Below are positions 8,737-16,358 of a DNA stretch of 36,693 nt, in pieces. Source of the DNA: Comamonadaceae bacterium. Lineage in GTDB: Bacteria > Pseudomonadota > Gammaproteobacteria > Burkholderiales > Burkholderiaceae_C. Where the stretch lies: NCBI GenBank assembly GCA_947373105.1, contig CANBWK010000017.1, positions 1 to 36,693 of the forward strand, read 5' to 3'. The position numbers and the translations under genes were made by a program. The notes under the pieces were generated by a model. It did not search any database and was not told the DNA's origin. It was given only the letters and a program-made list of their open reading frames with translations. The stretch's first letter is position 1. The number at the start of each line of letters is the position of its first letter.

Positions 8737-9008
8737 TTGGCGTTAAGAAAATCAGTGACTTCCAACAAAATCATTTCGTTGTCGTCGGCTTTATTGGGAA
8801 GGCGGCTGCTGGAAAAAGGCAAGTTGTTGTCATTGCCCACCACAATGTGTTTGGCATCGACAATGTCGACGTTTTCAATGGTGAAGAAGGGAAAGGTGAA
8901 CACGCCGTTGTCCAGCGGTTTGCGGGCCAGTTTGTTCGGGTCTGCAATGTTCATCAAGTCGATGTAGCCGATCTTGCGCACAGGACCGCCCACATTGCTG
9001 TCATTCAT
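8733..9008 (-). pseudogene. C-terminal part of the phytase-like esterase, separated by an in-frame TAA
   Basis: Open frame of 91 codons that continues the esterase frame upstream without any shift: the two pieces are separated only by TAA (9018-9020) and the codons AAA ATT GAA. The protein (VGGPVRKIGYIDLMNI, VDIVDAKHIVVGNDNNLPFS, MILLEV) reads as the normal C-terminal end of a phytase-like esterase (PF13449 type), with the Asn/Asp-rich ND-N motif expected near the end of that propeller. An ATG at 9008 could allow re-initiation, but no good ribosome binding site precedes it. It overlaps the phoD start. It may be a dead fragment, a read-through product or the result of a sequencing error; it is not a stand-alone enzyme. 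Confidence 0.7.
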
Positions 9009-9017
9009 TTCAATTTT

Positions 9018-10085
9018 TTAGACCCGCTTGAATTGCGCCAAATCATGGAAGCAATCGGTCCGTTTTTGTCCGGCAGGGCAAGCGTTGGCGGCTGTGCCTT
9101 CGCCGTTGTCGCGCTCGATGATCAAGCCCGTGGTGGCGTCAATCATGTTGAAGTCACCAATGGCATGGTGGTTGGCTTCGAGCATGTATTTCCAGTGGCG
9201 GCCAGTCCACTTTTCGGTGGCAATGTCAAACTCCAATACGCGCAGGTAGTGTTTGCCATGAATGTTTTCAAAAGACTTGGTCCCTGCATTCCATACGGGG
9301 CCTTCCAGCAAGGGGTAAAGTTTGAGCCCATCCTTGGATGAAGCCATACCTTCAAAACCTTTTGAACGGCGAATTTCAAAAGGCGTTAAATCGGCCGGAA
9401 AACCAGGCGTAGTCAGGGCGGGGTGGTCTGGCGAGCGCACGACTTTGCCATCCACCAGGGTTTCAAACACAGCCAAGACTTTGCCTTTCAAATCGGCTTT
9501 GATCAGGTAGGGGCCAAACTCATCACCAATCCACAAGTTCTGGCCAACGATCTGAAAGCTCTCCGTATCGAAGTCAGAGCCTGTCAGGTAGCGCTCAGGC
9601 GTGCCTTCATGAACAATGCGAAAAGGCACTTTTTTGTCCGGGTCATGCAAAAAAGTAGTCGACAAACGCTTGAAGTCACCTGATTTGAAATCGATGCTGT
9701 AGTGATTCAAATACAGCATGAAATCGGGTGAATTGGCTTTAGAGCCAGCACCGTTGTCGGTCAAGACCCAGAAGCTGCCATCGCGCATGCGCTGGATGCC
9801 CGAATGGCCTTGCTGAGGCTGACCTGAGAATGGCAAAAATACGCCCGTTGGCCTACCGGCTGAAAGACCTTCCACGCTGCCTGTTTTTTCGACACGTTGA
9901 CCGGTTGTGAATTTGCCACTGGATTTCAAATCGGCCGGTGCATCTGCTGGCGCAGCCAAATAAGAAGCTGCAGGTAGCAAGGCGTGACCTGCCAAGTTGG
10001 CAGGAAATACGGTTTGCGCATGCGAAAAGCTGGCTGTTAAAGCCAAACCCAGCAAGCTTGAATAAAAGCGAATAGATTGCGGCAC
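9018..10085 (-). CDS. Phytase-like esterase (PF13449 type), truncated by an in-frame stop
   Basis: Secreted protein of the 'esterase-like activity of phytase' family, 355 residues up to a premature TAA. The GTG start at 10085 has AAAAGGA six bases upstream and leads into a signal peptide (IRFYSSLLGLALTASFSHAQ). Family-type stretches are seen: VEGLSAGRPTGVFLPF, FWVLTDNGAGSK, WIGDEFGPYL, FEGMASS, HAIGDFNMID, LIIERDNGEG. The frame ends KRV-stop and continues in the same frame as KIEMNDSNVGG, which suggests the TAA replaced a Tyr codon. First gene of an operon with phoD, behind a candidate Pho box. The family is often linked to organic phosphate use, though its biochemical activity is poorly defined. 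Confidence 0.85.
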   Translation of the reverse strand: MPQSIRFYSSLLGLALTASFSHAQTVFPANLAGHALLPAASYLAAPADAPADLKSSGKFTTGQRVEKTGSVEGLSAGRPTGVFLPFSGQPQQGHSGIQRMRDGSFWVLTDNGAGSKANSPDFMLYLNHYSIDFKSGDFKRLSTTFLHDPDKKVPFRIVHEGTPERYLTGSDFDTESFQIVGQNLWIGDEFGPYLIKADLKGKVLAVFETLVDGKVVRSPDHPALTTPGFPADLTPFEIRRSKGFEGMASSKDGLKLYPLLEGPVWNAGTKSFENIHGKHYLRVLEFDIATEKWTGRHWKYMLEANHHAIGDFNMIDATTGLIIERDNGEGTAANACPAGQKRTDCFHDLAQFKRV

Positions 10086-10154
10086 AGTTAATCCTTTTGT
10101 TGATGAGTTTGCGGGCCCTCAGGTCTGCAACAAATAGGATTGTTAAGTGTCTTT

Positions 10155-10183
10155 ATGACGATGTGATGGAGAAAAAATGTCAG
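10155..10183 (-). promoter_or_regulatory. Candidate three-unit Pho box driving the phytase-like/phoD operon
   Basis: On the minus strand CTGACAT, TCTCCAT and TCGTCAT follow each other with 4-base spacers (11-base period), as in tandem PhoB sites. The first unit is one mismatch from CTGTCAT; the others are weaker. A -10-like AACAAT (10139-10144) lies exactly ten bases after the last unit, and the GTG start is about 70 bases downstream. Confidence 0.5.
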
Positions 10184-10194
10184 TTTGATATTCG

Positions 10195-10212
10195 CTGTAA
10201 TCAAATTTTCAC
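10195..10212 (+). promoter_or_regulatory. Candidate Pho box driving the TatT-TRAP operon
   Basis: CTGTAAT-CAAA-TTTTCAC has the 7-4-7 layout: the first unit is one mismatch from CTGTCAT, the second one mismatch from CTTTCAC. A -10-like TAATTT (10223-10228) follows after exactly ten bases. The tatT ATG is 62 bases downstream. It lies back to back with the minus-strand box at 10155-10183 in the same 189-base divergent region. Confidence 0.6.
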
Positions 10213-10274
10213 ACAGCGCTGTTAATTTCCAAGGTCTGTAAACGTCTTTGCTGCTTTCAGCGGTCTCATACTGC

Positions 10275-11162
10275 ATGTCCCTTTTGAACCGCCTTTCTGC
10301 CTTGCTCCTCTGCGGCGTGGTCGTTTTGTCTCTTTCTGCATGTTCTTTGCGTCAACATTTGATTCGCCAAGCCGCAGACGAAATGTCGCAGCAATCGGTT
10401 GATGAAGAAGACATTGGTTTAGCGCGTGAAGCGAGTGCCTTTTACCTGAAGCTTTCAGAGTCCTTGCTCCGTGCAGTGCCAGGGCATGTGGCATTGGCTC
10501 AATCGGTGACCAGCGGATTGACGCAATATGCGTATGCATTTTTGTCAAATGAGGCCGATCGCCTTGAGTCTCACCAACTTCAGCAAGCGCAAGTCTTGCG
10601 TGTTCGAGCTGCACGCATGTTTGAGCGTGCCCAAAAGCAGGGATGGGCAGCTTTGAGCTTGCGTCATCCTGAAATGCCAAGTCAATTGCTTTCAATAAAT
10701 GCCGGTACAGCCTTGCGCCTTCAGCCTGACGAAGTGGGTTTGGCCTATTGGACAGCGGCGGCATGGGGTGGGCAAATTTCCTTGTCTAAAGACGCACCGG
10801 ATGTGGTCGCCGATCTGCCCTTGGTGGTGAACTTGGCGACATGGGCATGGCAATCCAATCCGACCTATGGCGATGGTGCATTGGCCAGTTTGATGGGCAC
10901 TTTGGAGTTGTCCCGACCTGGAGGGTCGCGCTCGCGTGCCTTGGCCTATTGGGATCAAGCCATTGAAATCAGTGGTGGTCAAAGTCCTGGGCCCTATGTT
11001 GCCAAGGCCGAAGGTTGGGCTGTGGATCAACAGGATCGAGCCGCATTTGAAGCCTGGCTGAAAAAAGCGATACAGGTCTCTCAAGGCAAACGTGATCTTT
11101 CCAACCAAATCATGCGTGAACGCGCACAGTGGCTTTTGAGCATTGCCGATGATATTTTTTAA
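10275..11162 (+). CDS. tatT: TatT-family TPR lipoprotein of a TRAP transporter
   Basis: Periplasmic lipoprotein of the TRAP transporter TatT component family (PF16811 type), 295 residues. The signal peptide with lipobox (VVLSLSAC, Cys23) supports ATG 10275. The rest is helical repeat protein typical of TatT (EASAFYLKLSESLL, VTSGLTQYAYAFL, ARMFERAQKQGWAAL, LAYWTAAAWGG, ALASLMGTLELS). In Treponema pallidum TatT binds the substrate-binding protein TatP, and such systems are called TPR-protein-associated TRAP transporters. The next two genes are the binding protein and the fused permease, in the right order for such a system. A candidate Pho box with a well-placed -10 lies 62 bases upstream, which is unexpected for a TRAP system. 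Confidence 0.88.
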   Translation: MSLLNRLSALLLCGVVVLSLSACSLRQHLIRQAADEMSQQSVDEEDIGLAREASAFYLKLSESLLRAVPGHVALAQSVTSGLTQYAYAFLSNEADRLESHQLQQAQVLRVRAARMFERAQKQGWAALSLRHPEMPSQLLSINAGTALRLQPDEVGLAYWTAAAWGGQISLSKDAPDVVADLPLVVNLATWAWQSNPTYGDGALASLMGTLELSRPGGSRSRALAYWDQAIEISGGQSPGPYVAKAEGWAVDQQDRAAFEAWLKKAIQVSQGKRDLSNQIMRERAQWLLSIADDIF

Positions 11163-11172
11163 GGATACTTGC

Positions 11173-12195
11173 ATGAAGTTCAGCGTCAAACGCAGGTGGG
11201 TATGGGGTTTGGCGCTGGCCAGTGCCATGTTTCAACCTTTGGCATGGAGTGCGGAAAAGCAATTGCGCATTGGCAGTTTAGTGCCTAAAAATTCTCTGTA
11301 TCACCGTCAGATCCTTGAACTGGGTGAGGTTTGGAAAAAAGGGCAAGAGGGCACCCCAAAATTTGGTGTGTTCACCGATGGCAGCCAAGGCGGTGAAGCT
11401 GAAATGACGCGGCGCATGCGCATTGGCCAACTTCAAGGTGCCTTGCTTTCCGTGGTGGGCTTGCGCGAAATTGAACCCAGTGTGGCCGCGCTTCAGGCCA
11501 TGCCCTTGCTGTTCAAAACGTGGGAGGAGGTGGACTATGTGCGCGAAAAAATGCGCCCCGCCATGGAAAAGAAATTTTTTGACAAAGGTTTTGTGGTCTT
11601 GTCTTGGGGTGATGCGGGTTGGGTTCGGTTTTTTTCCAAAGAACCTGCAGCACGGCCTGATGATTACAAGAAAATGAAGTTTTTTGCCTGGGGCGCAGAA
11701 GCCGACCAGCAAGAAATCATGAAGAGCTTGGGTTACACCCCTGTGCCCTTGGAGCCCACAGACATTTTGCCTGCGATACAGACTGGCATGATCAGTGTGG
11801 TGCCGTCTACGCCTTATTTTGCCCTGGCCACGCAGATCTACAACACGGCGCCTTACATGCTTGAAATCAATTGGGCGCCGATTGTCGGGGCCTTGGTGGT
11901 CACTCAAAAGACTTGGAATGACATGTCGCCTGAGCTACAAGCTTCGATGCGTGCGGCCAGCGAAAAAGCCGGTGTGGTGATCCGTGGGCAAGCCCGAAAA
12001 GAAGTGGATGAAGCCGTGGATGCCATGAAAAAACGCGGTTTGAAAGTGACCCAACCTACACCTGAACAAATGCAAGAATGGAATGCGTTGGCTGACAAGT
12101 TGTACCCGCGCATTCGCGGCACCATGGTGCCTGCGGACACCTTTGATGAGGTGATGATGCACCTCAAGACCTTTCGTGCCGGGCGCGGTAAATGA
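11173..12195 (+). CDS. TRAP transporter substrate-binding protein (DctP/TatP type)
   Basis: Periplasmic solute-binding protein of the DctP family, 340 residues. ATG 11173 has AAGGA seven bases upstream and opens a signal peptide (VKRRWVWGLALASAMFQPLAWSA). DctP landmarks: LRIGSLVPKNSLYH, MTRRMRIGQLQGALLS, FKTWEEVDYVREKM, WGDAGWVRFFSKEP, TDILPAIQTGMISVVPSTPYFAL, VVTQKTWNDMSPELQ. Where most DctP proteins have the carboxylate-binding Arg in a LKIR motif, this one reads MKFFAWG (about residues 167-173), so the usual carboxylate anchor seems missing, as expected for TatP-type proteins with a hydrophobic pocket (recalled family knowledge plus inference). Its stop overlaps the permease start (ATGA). 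Confidence 0.9.
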   Translation: MKFSVKRRWVWGLALASAMFQPLAWSAEKQLRIGSLVPKNSLYHRQILELGEVWKKGQEGTPKFGVFTDGSQGGEAEMTRRMRIGQLQGALLSVVGLREIEPSVAALQAMPLLFKTWEEVDYVREKMRPAMEKKFFDKGFVVLSWGDAGWVRFFSKEPAARPDDYKKMKFFAWGAEADQQEIMKSLGYTPVPLEPTDILPAIQTGMISVVPSTPYFALATQIYNTAPYMLEINWAPIVGALVVTQKTWNDMSPELQASMRAASEKAGVVIRGQARKEVDEAVDAMKKRGLKVTQPTPEQMQEWNALADKLYPRIRGTMVPADTFDEVMMHLKTFRAGRGK

Positions 12196-14018
12196 TGCGC
12201 TGGGCATGGGGCCGCTTAAGCCATGTGGACAATGGCTTGGCCAGTGTGGCCCTGGTAGGCATGGCCTTGATCCCCATGATCGAAATGCTGCTGCGGCCCT
12301 TGCATGGCAAAGGCATCGACAATGCGTCGGTCTTGGTGCAACACTTGGGCTTGATGGTGGCCATGATGGGCGCGGTGGCCGCAGAGCGCAATGGCCACTT
12401 GTCCAGCTTGGGGCTGGGCACAACACTGAGCGCTGAGCTGCAAGCCAAGCTGCATGCTGGGGGGCGTGCCGGTGCGGCCATGCTCTCAGGCATGTTGTGC
12501 GTGGCCAGTTGGAACCTGGTGAGCAGCGAAATGGCCAGTGGTCAAACACTCTCTTATGGCTTGCCGCTGTGGTGGATGCAGGGATTTTTGCCTCTCGGAT
12601 TTGGTTTGCTCGCTTGCAAACTGGCTTGGCGCAGTATTCAAGCACCCGTGTGGCGATTGCTTGCGACGCTTATTTATCCCTTGGCAGGTGGTGTGGTTGC
12701 GCTGAACATGGACCTGCAGTCGCTGCCCTTGTCCTTCGGGGCCTTGGTGTTGTTGGCGCTCCTGTTCATGGGCGCGCCGATTTTTGCGGTATTGGGCGGT
12801 TTGGGCTTGTTGTTGCTGGGCCACGAAGGTTTGCCATTGGCTGCAATGGCTTTATCGCATTACCAAATCACGGTGAATCCTTCTTTGCCGGCATTGCCTT
12901 TGTTCACACTGGCTGGTTTGGTGTTGGCAAAAACAAAGGCTTCTGAACGTTTAAGCCAGGTGTTTGTGGCTGTGATGGGCGGCGGGCCGGTGGGCACGGT
13001 GCTGGCCGTGGCTCTGTTGTGCTCCTGCTTTACCGCTTTGACCGGCGGCAGTGGCGTCACTATTTTGGCCTTGGGCGGATTGCTCTTGCCTTTGCTCAAG
13101 GCGGCCGGTTATCCCGAGCAGCGCGGTATGGGCTTGGTGACCAGTGCGAGTGCCTTGGGCGTTTTATTGGCGCCATCGGTTCCTTTGATCATGTTCGCCA
13201 TCATCGCGAAGGTGCCCATCAACACCATGTTTTTAGCGGGCTTAATCCCTGCCGTGGTGATGGTATTTTGCTTGGTGGTTTTTGGCGGCTACTTGCCAAT
13301 GAATCGATCTGCGCATCCATCACAAACTGCAGAGGCTGTGCTCCCAGTGAGAGGCCATGTGGCCGCCACAGTGTGGCGAGCCAAGTGGGAGTTATTGGCG
13401 CCGGTGGTGGCGATCGGTTCCTTGGTCAGTGGCTTGACCACGCCAACCGAAAGCGCCGCCTTGACTGCAGTTTATGCCGTGGCTACACAAGCATTCGCCC
13501 ATCGTGAGTTGGGTTGGGTGCGCTTGTCGGAATGTTTGAGTCAAACTGTGCAACTCATAGGCGGTGTCATGCTCATCATGGGCATGGCGCTGGGTTTGAC
13601 CAATTACCTGATCGATGCAGGTGTGCCAGATATTGCCACTGATTGGGTACAAAGTATCACGCAAAACAAATATGTTTTTTTACTGGCCTTGAATGTATTT
13701 TTGTTCTTTGCCGGTGCGTTGATGGAAATATACGCCGCCATTGTCGTCTTGGTGCCATTGCTGCTGCCATTGGCGGTGAGTTATGGCATTGACCCGATTC
13801 ACTTTGGCATTATTTTTCTGGCCAATTTAGAAATGGGTTTTTTGTGTCCACCAGCGGGCATGAACATTTACTTTGCCAGTGCGGTTTTCCAAAAGCCATT
13901 GCGCGAAGTGGTGGCTTCGGTGCTGCCCGCTGTGGCGGCCATATTTGTGGGGACTCTGGTGCTGTCTTGGCTACCGGTGTTGGTCACAGGTTTGCCTGAA
14001 TTGATAGGCGGCCACTGA
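12192..14018 (+). CDS. TRAP transporter permease, small (DctQ) and large (DctM) subunits fused
   Basis: Inner-membrane sodium-driven permease of a TRAP transporter, 608 residues. The first ~170 residues form a four-helix DctQ-like domain (SVALVGMALIPMIEMLL, VQHLGLMVAMMGAVAAERNGHLS). The remaining ~430 are the DctM domain with its typical re-entrant segments (LFTLAGLVLA, GGSGVTILALGGLLLPLL, APSVPLIMFAIIAKVP, TPTESAALTAVYA, LEMGFLCPPAGMNIYFASAVF). DctQM fusions are common. Overlap with the binding-protein gene (ATGA) shows a single operon. After the stop there is an imperfect hairpin, then the convergent gene at 14096. Confidence 0.93.
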   Translation: MMRWAWGRLSHVDNGLASVALVGMALIPMIEMLLRPLHGKGIDNASVLVQHLGLMVAMMGAVAAERNGHLSSLGLGTTLSAELQAKLHAGGRAGAAMLSGMLCVASWNLVSSEMASGQTLSYGLPLWWMQGFLPLGFGLLACKLAWRSIQAPVWRLLATLIYPLAGGVVALNMDLQSLPLSFGALVLLALLFMGAPIFAVLGGLGLLLLGHEGLPLAAMALSHYQITVNPSLPALPLFTLAGLVLAKTKASERLSQVFVAVMGGGPVGTVLAVALLCSCFTALTGGSGVTILALGGLLLPLLKAAGYPEQRGMGLVTSASALGVLLAPSVPLIMFAIIAKVPINTMFLAGLIPAVVMVFCLVVFGGYLPMNRSAHPSQTAEAVLPVRGHVAATVWRAKWELLAPVVAIGSLVSGLTTPTESAALTAVYAVATQAFAHRELGWVRLSECLSQTVQLIGGVMLIMGMALGLTNYLIDAGVPDIATDWVQSITQNKYVFLLALNVFLFFAGALMEIYAAIVVLVPLLLPLAVSYGIDPIHFGIIFLANLEMGFLCPPAGMNIYFASAVFQKPLREVVASVLPAVAAIFVGTLVLSWLPVLVTGLPELIGGH

Positions 14019-14052
14019 AATGCCGCAATCACTTTATTCGAAACCACAAATT

Positions 14053-14086
14053 GGACCGTTTCACTCAAACCGAATGAAAGCGGTCC
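14053..14086. terminator. Imperfect inverted repeat between convergent genes
   Basis: GGACCGTTTCA and TGAAAGCGGTCC pair with one bulged base around an 11-base loop in the 77-base gap between the TRAP permease and the minus-strand gene at 14096. There is no T-run, so termination is only a suggestion based on position. Confidence 0.4.
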
Positions 14087-14095
14087 ACTGGGACT

Positions 14096-14815
14096 TTAAT
14101 CAGCGTAATCTGAAAAGACTTTTGGCGTGTATTTGTTGATGTTTTTCCACTCGGAAGGAATGTCCTTCAAGGCTTGAGGACTCATGGTGATTTTCAAAGT
14201 ACGAGTGCCTATAAAGTTGCCTCGCTCAATCACCAAAGGGATGGCATTCTTAAAGTCAATCAAAATCCGCAGGTAATTCTCTTTGTCGCTTCCTTCATAC
14301 CATTTGGCATCGGGTACTGAACTGGCTCTTTCTGTGGGTTTCAGCGCAGCGTATTCTTGAGGCGTCATCATGTAGTAGGCACGCTCCCATGAACCGTCAA
14401 AGCCAATCGATGGGTATTCTGATTTGGGAATGCCAATGCGCACTTTGTCATCGGGTTGTACAAAACTCAAGCGCAACTGGTCTTTGTCCAACTCCACCAA
14501 GCGCGCGCCTTCCAGGGGGTCAAAGTGTTCATGGCCTGTACCCGTGGTGTGTTTTTTCTTAGGGGGCACAACGCTGGGAATTACGCGCTCTATCCATGCA
14601 GCCGAGCCTTTTCGAACGAAGTGCTCATCCAGATATGTGGTGCGTATGACACCGTCATTGCCAATGACTTTGGTCTGGGTATTCATTTTTACATCCAGAT
14701 CGACTTGTTTGGAAAAGTTGAACTTCCCATCTCCTTTACTTTGTGCAATGGCGGTCGTTCCGATCAAAAAAAAGGCAATAAACAGAGCTGAAATTTTTGA
14801 AATATTCAAGGTCAT
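14096..14815 (-). CDS. Secreted protein of unknown function downstream of the alkaline phosphatases
   Basis: 239 residues with a clear signal peptide (ISALFIAFFLIGTTAIAQ) and no family I recognise. The mature part is mixed, with Lys/Glu-rich stretches (DVKMNTQTKVIGNDGVIRTTYLDEHF, TTGTGHEHFDPLEGARLVELDKDQLRLSF, LRILIDFKNAIPLVIERGNF, TRTLKITMSPQAL). This suggests a beta-rich periplasmic protein. No Shine-Dalgarno is visible before the ATG (ATTCAACACACC), and a strong terminator for the alkaline phosphatase operon ends only about 15 bases upstream, leaving almost no room for a promoter. Expression probably depends on read-through of that terminator, tying it to the Pho-controlled operon. Confidence 0.78.
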   Translation of the reverse strand: MTLNISKISALFIAFFLIGTTAIAQSKGDGKFNFSKQVDLDVKMNTQTKVIGNDGVIRTTYLDEHFVRKGSAAWIERVIPSVVPPKKKHTTGTGHEHFDPLEGARLVELDKDQLRLSFVQPDDKVRIGIPKSEYPSIGFDGSWERAYYMMTPQEYAALKPTERASSVPDAKWYEGSDKENYLRILIDFKNAIPLVIERGNFIGTRTLKITMSPQALKDIPSEWKNINKYTPKVFSDYAD

Positions 14816-14828
14816 GGTGTGTTGAATT

Positions 14829-14860
14829 AAAAGAAAAAAAGGTACTCCGAAGAGTACCCT
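14829..14860 (-). terminator. Terminator after the tandem alkaline phosphatases, with a UUCG loop
   Basis: On the minus strand a 7-bp stem GGTACTC / GAGTACC closes a TTCG tetraloop (the very stable C-UUCG-G type), followed by TTTTTTTCTTTT. It lies 29 bases after the stop of the distal alkaline phosphatase gene and directly before the gene at 14815. Confidence 0.88.
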
Positions 14861-14886
14861 GAAAGTTTACTTGGAGAGTAAATGAA

Positions 14887-16338
14887 TTAAAAACCGAAAG
14901 CTGATTTTAAAAGAGGGTACACATTGATGTTGGGCATGGTGCCTTTGAAGGTCTGCGCTGCTGCACCTGCGGCAAACAACATTACATCGCCAGAACCGTG
15001 TGTCTCACCGCCCGCAGAGGAGCGCACAACACCTTCTTGAAAGTAGCCGCCATCCACGTTGAAGACGTTCGCTGATTTGTAGGTGCCCACACTCTTGGCT
15101 TGTGCTGAAGTGACAGTGCTGCGAACCTTGGGGCGGTTGGGGCTTTGACCAAATACCAGGGTGGTGTAGGTGTTGCCATCGGCATCCAAAGAGGGCTTGC
15201 CGTCTGTGCCTGTTACCACGTCCAGCATGTTGTTGCCAATCTTGGAGTAACCATTGAAGGCCATGGTGTGGTCATGGTCAGCGGTGACAATCACCAGGGT
15301 ATTGGACAGGTCTACTTTGCTCAAAGCCATTTTGACGGCATTGTCAAAAGCAACCGTGTCTGCCAAAGCGCGGGCTGCGTTGGTGCCATGCAAAGCATGG
15401 TCAATGCGTCCGCCTTCGACCATCAAGAAGTAGCCGTTGGTGTTTTTGGACAACACATCGATGGCTTTGGAAGTCATCTCAGCGATGCTGGGCTCGAGGG
15501 CTGGATTGCGGTCCAGTTCGTAGCTCATATGGACATCGTCTGTGGCTTGGTCAAACAAGCCCAACAGCTTGGCGCCAGCAGCAGTGGGTGCTGCCAACAT
15601 TTGGTCTTTGTTGGTGACGTAGGTGTAACCCGCCGTCTTCATGAGTCCGACCATGTCAGTGCCGTCAGGTCGACCGGCTTGCTGCTCGTTGGTGCCAGTA
15701 GCATTGACGGGCACAAAGTAACGGCTGCTGCCACCCAAGATTACGTCCACACCTTTGCCTAAAGCGGTGTTGTAGCTCTTGCTGCCGGGTGTGAGTTGCG
15801 CTGCAATTTCATATTCGGCGTTGCGGTTACATACGTGCGCGTAATTCACTGCCGGTGTGGCGTGCGTGATGCGTGCGGTGCTGACCACGCCAGTGGCTTT
15901 GCCTTTGGCAATGGCCTGTTCCAGAATGGTCGCAACAGGCTTTCCGTTGCTGCCGTCGGTTTTGCAGTTGTTGATCCAGGAGCCACTCTTGGGAAACGCT
16001 GGATCGGTGGAGGGGGACGTGGGGTTGGTGTCGGCCGTCATCGAGATGACGTTGTTCTTCATGCGCACACCCGTGATGTAGCCGGCCATGCCGGGAGCAG
16101 AGTCAGTGGTTTGCGCATCGGCCGCATAGGTGCGGATTTTGGCAGCGTAGGGCATGGTGTCCATGGCCAACTTGCCCTTTTCGCCATAACCATAGATGCG
16201 TGCAGCGGTAACCACCACGGGGCCCATGCCATCACCCAAAAAGAAGATCACGTTTTTGGCTTCACCAGCGGCTTGTGCCGTCAAAGAGAGAACGCTGAGT
16301 GTGGCTGCCAAGAGGCTTGCAATTGTTGTCTTGTTCAT
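14887..16338 (-). CDS. phoA: PhoA-family alkaline phosphatase, secreted
   Basis: Periplasmic alkaline phosphatase (PF00245), 483 residues, releasing phosphate from monoesters. A signal peptide (TTIASLLAATLSVLSLTAQA) is followed directly by the family start NVIFFLGDGMG (metal ligand Asp36). The nucleophile is Ser80 in TTDSAPGMAGYITG, and later metal sites read ATPAVNYAHVCNR, MVEGGRIDHALHG, TADHDHT and GETHGSGDV. The ATG has a strong AGGAG seven bases upstream. It lies 20 bases after a second paralogue (16359-17834) and shares its promoter. The pair differ in anchoring: this copy has an ordinary cleavable signal, the other a lipobox. Confidence 0.95.
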   Translation of the reverse strand: MNKTTIASLLAATLSVLSLTAQAAGEAKNVIFFLGDGMGPVVVTAARIYGYGEKGKLAMDTMPYAAKIRTYAADAQTTDSAPGMAGYITGVRMKNNVISMTADTNPTSPSTDPAFPKSGSWINNCKTDGSNGKPVATILEQAIAKGKATGVVSTARITHATPAVNYAHVCNRNAEYEIAAQLTPGSKSYNTALGKGVDVILGGSSRYFVPVNATGTNEQQAGRPDGTDMVGLMKTAGYTYVTNKDQMLAAPTAAGAKLLGLFDQATDDVHMSYELDRNPALEPSIAEMTSKAIDVLSKNTNGYFLMVEGGRIDHALHGTNAARALADTVAFDNAVKMALSKVDLSNTLVIVTADHDHTMAFNGYSKIGNNMLDVVTGTDGKPSLDADGNTYTTLVFGQSPNRPKVRSTVTSAQAKSVGTYKSANVFNVDGGYFQEGVVRSSAGGETHGSGDVMLFAAGAAAQTFKGTMPNINVYPLLKSAFGF

Positions 16339-16358
16339 GATTTACTCCTAGAGGCAAT

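Noticed and set aside
8715-9341. Plus-strand open frame of 208 codons across the phytase-like split
   Set aside because: It covers the esterase C-terminus in antisense and has no recognisable motifs; the minus-strand reading gives clear family sequence on both sides of the stop.
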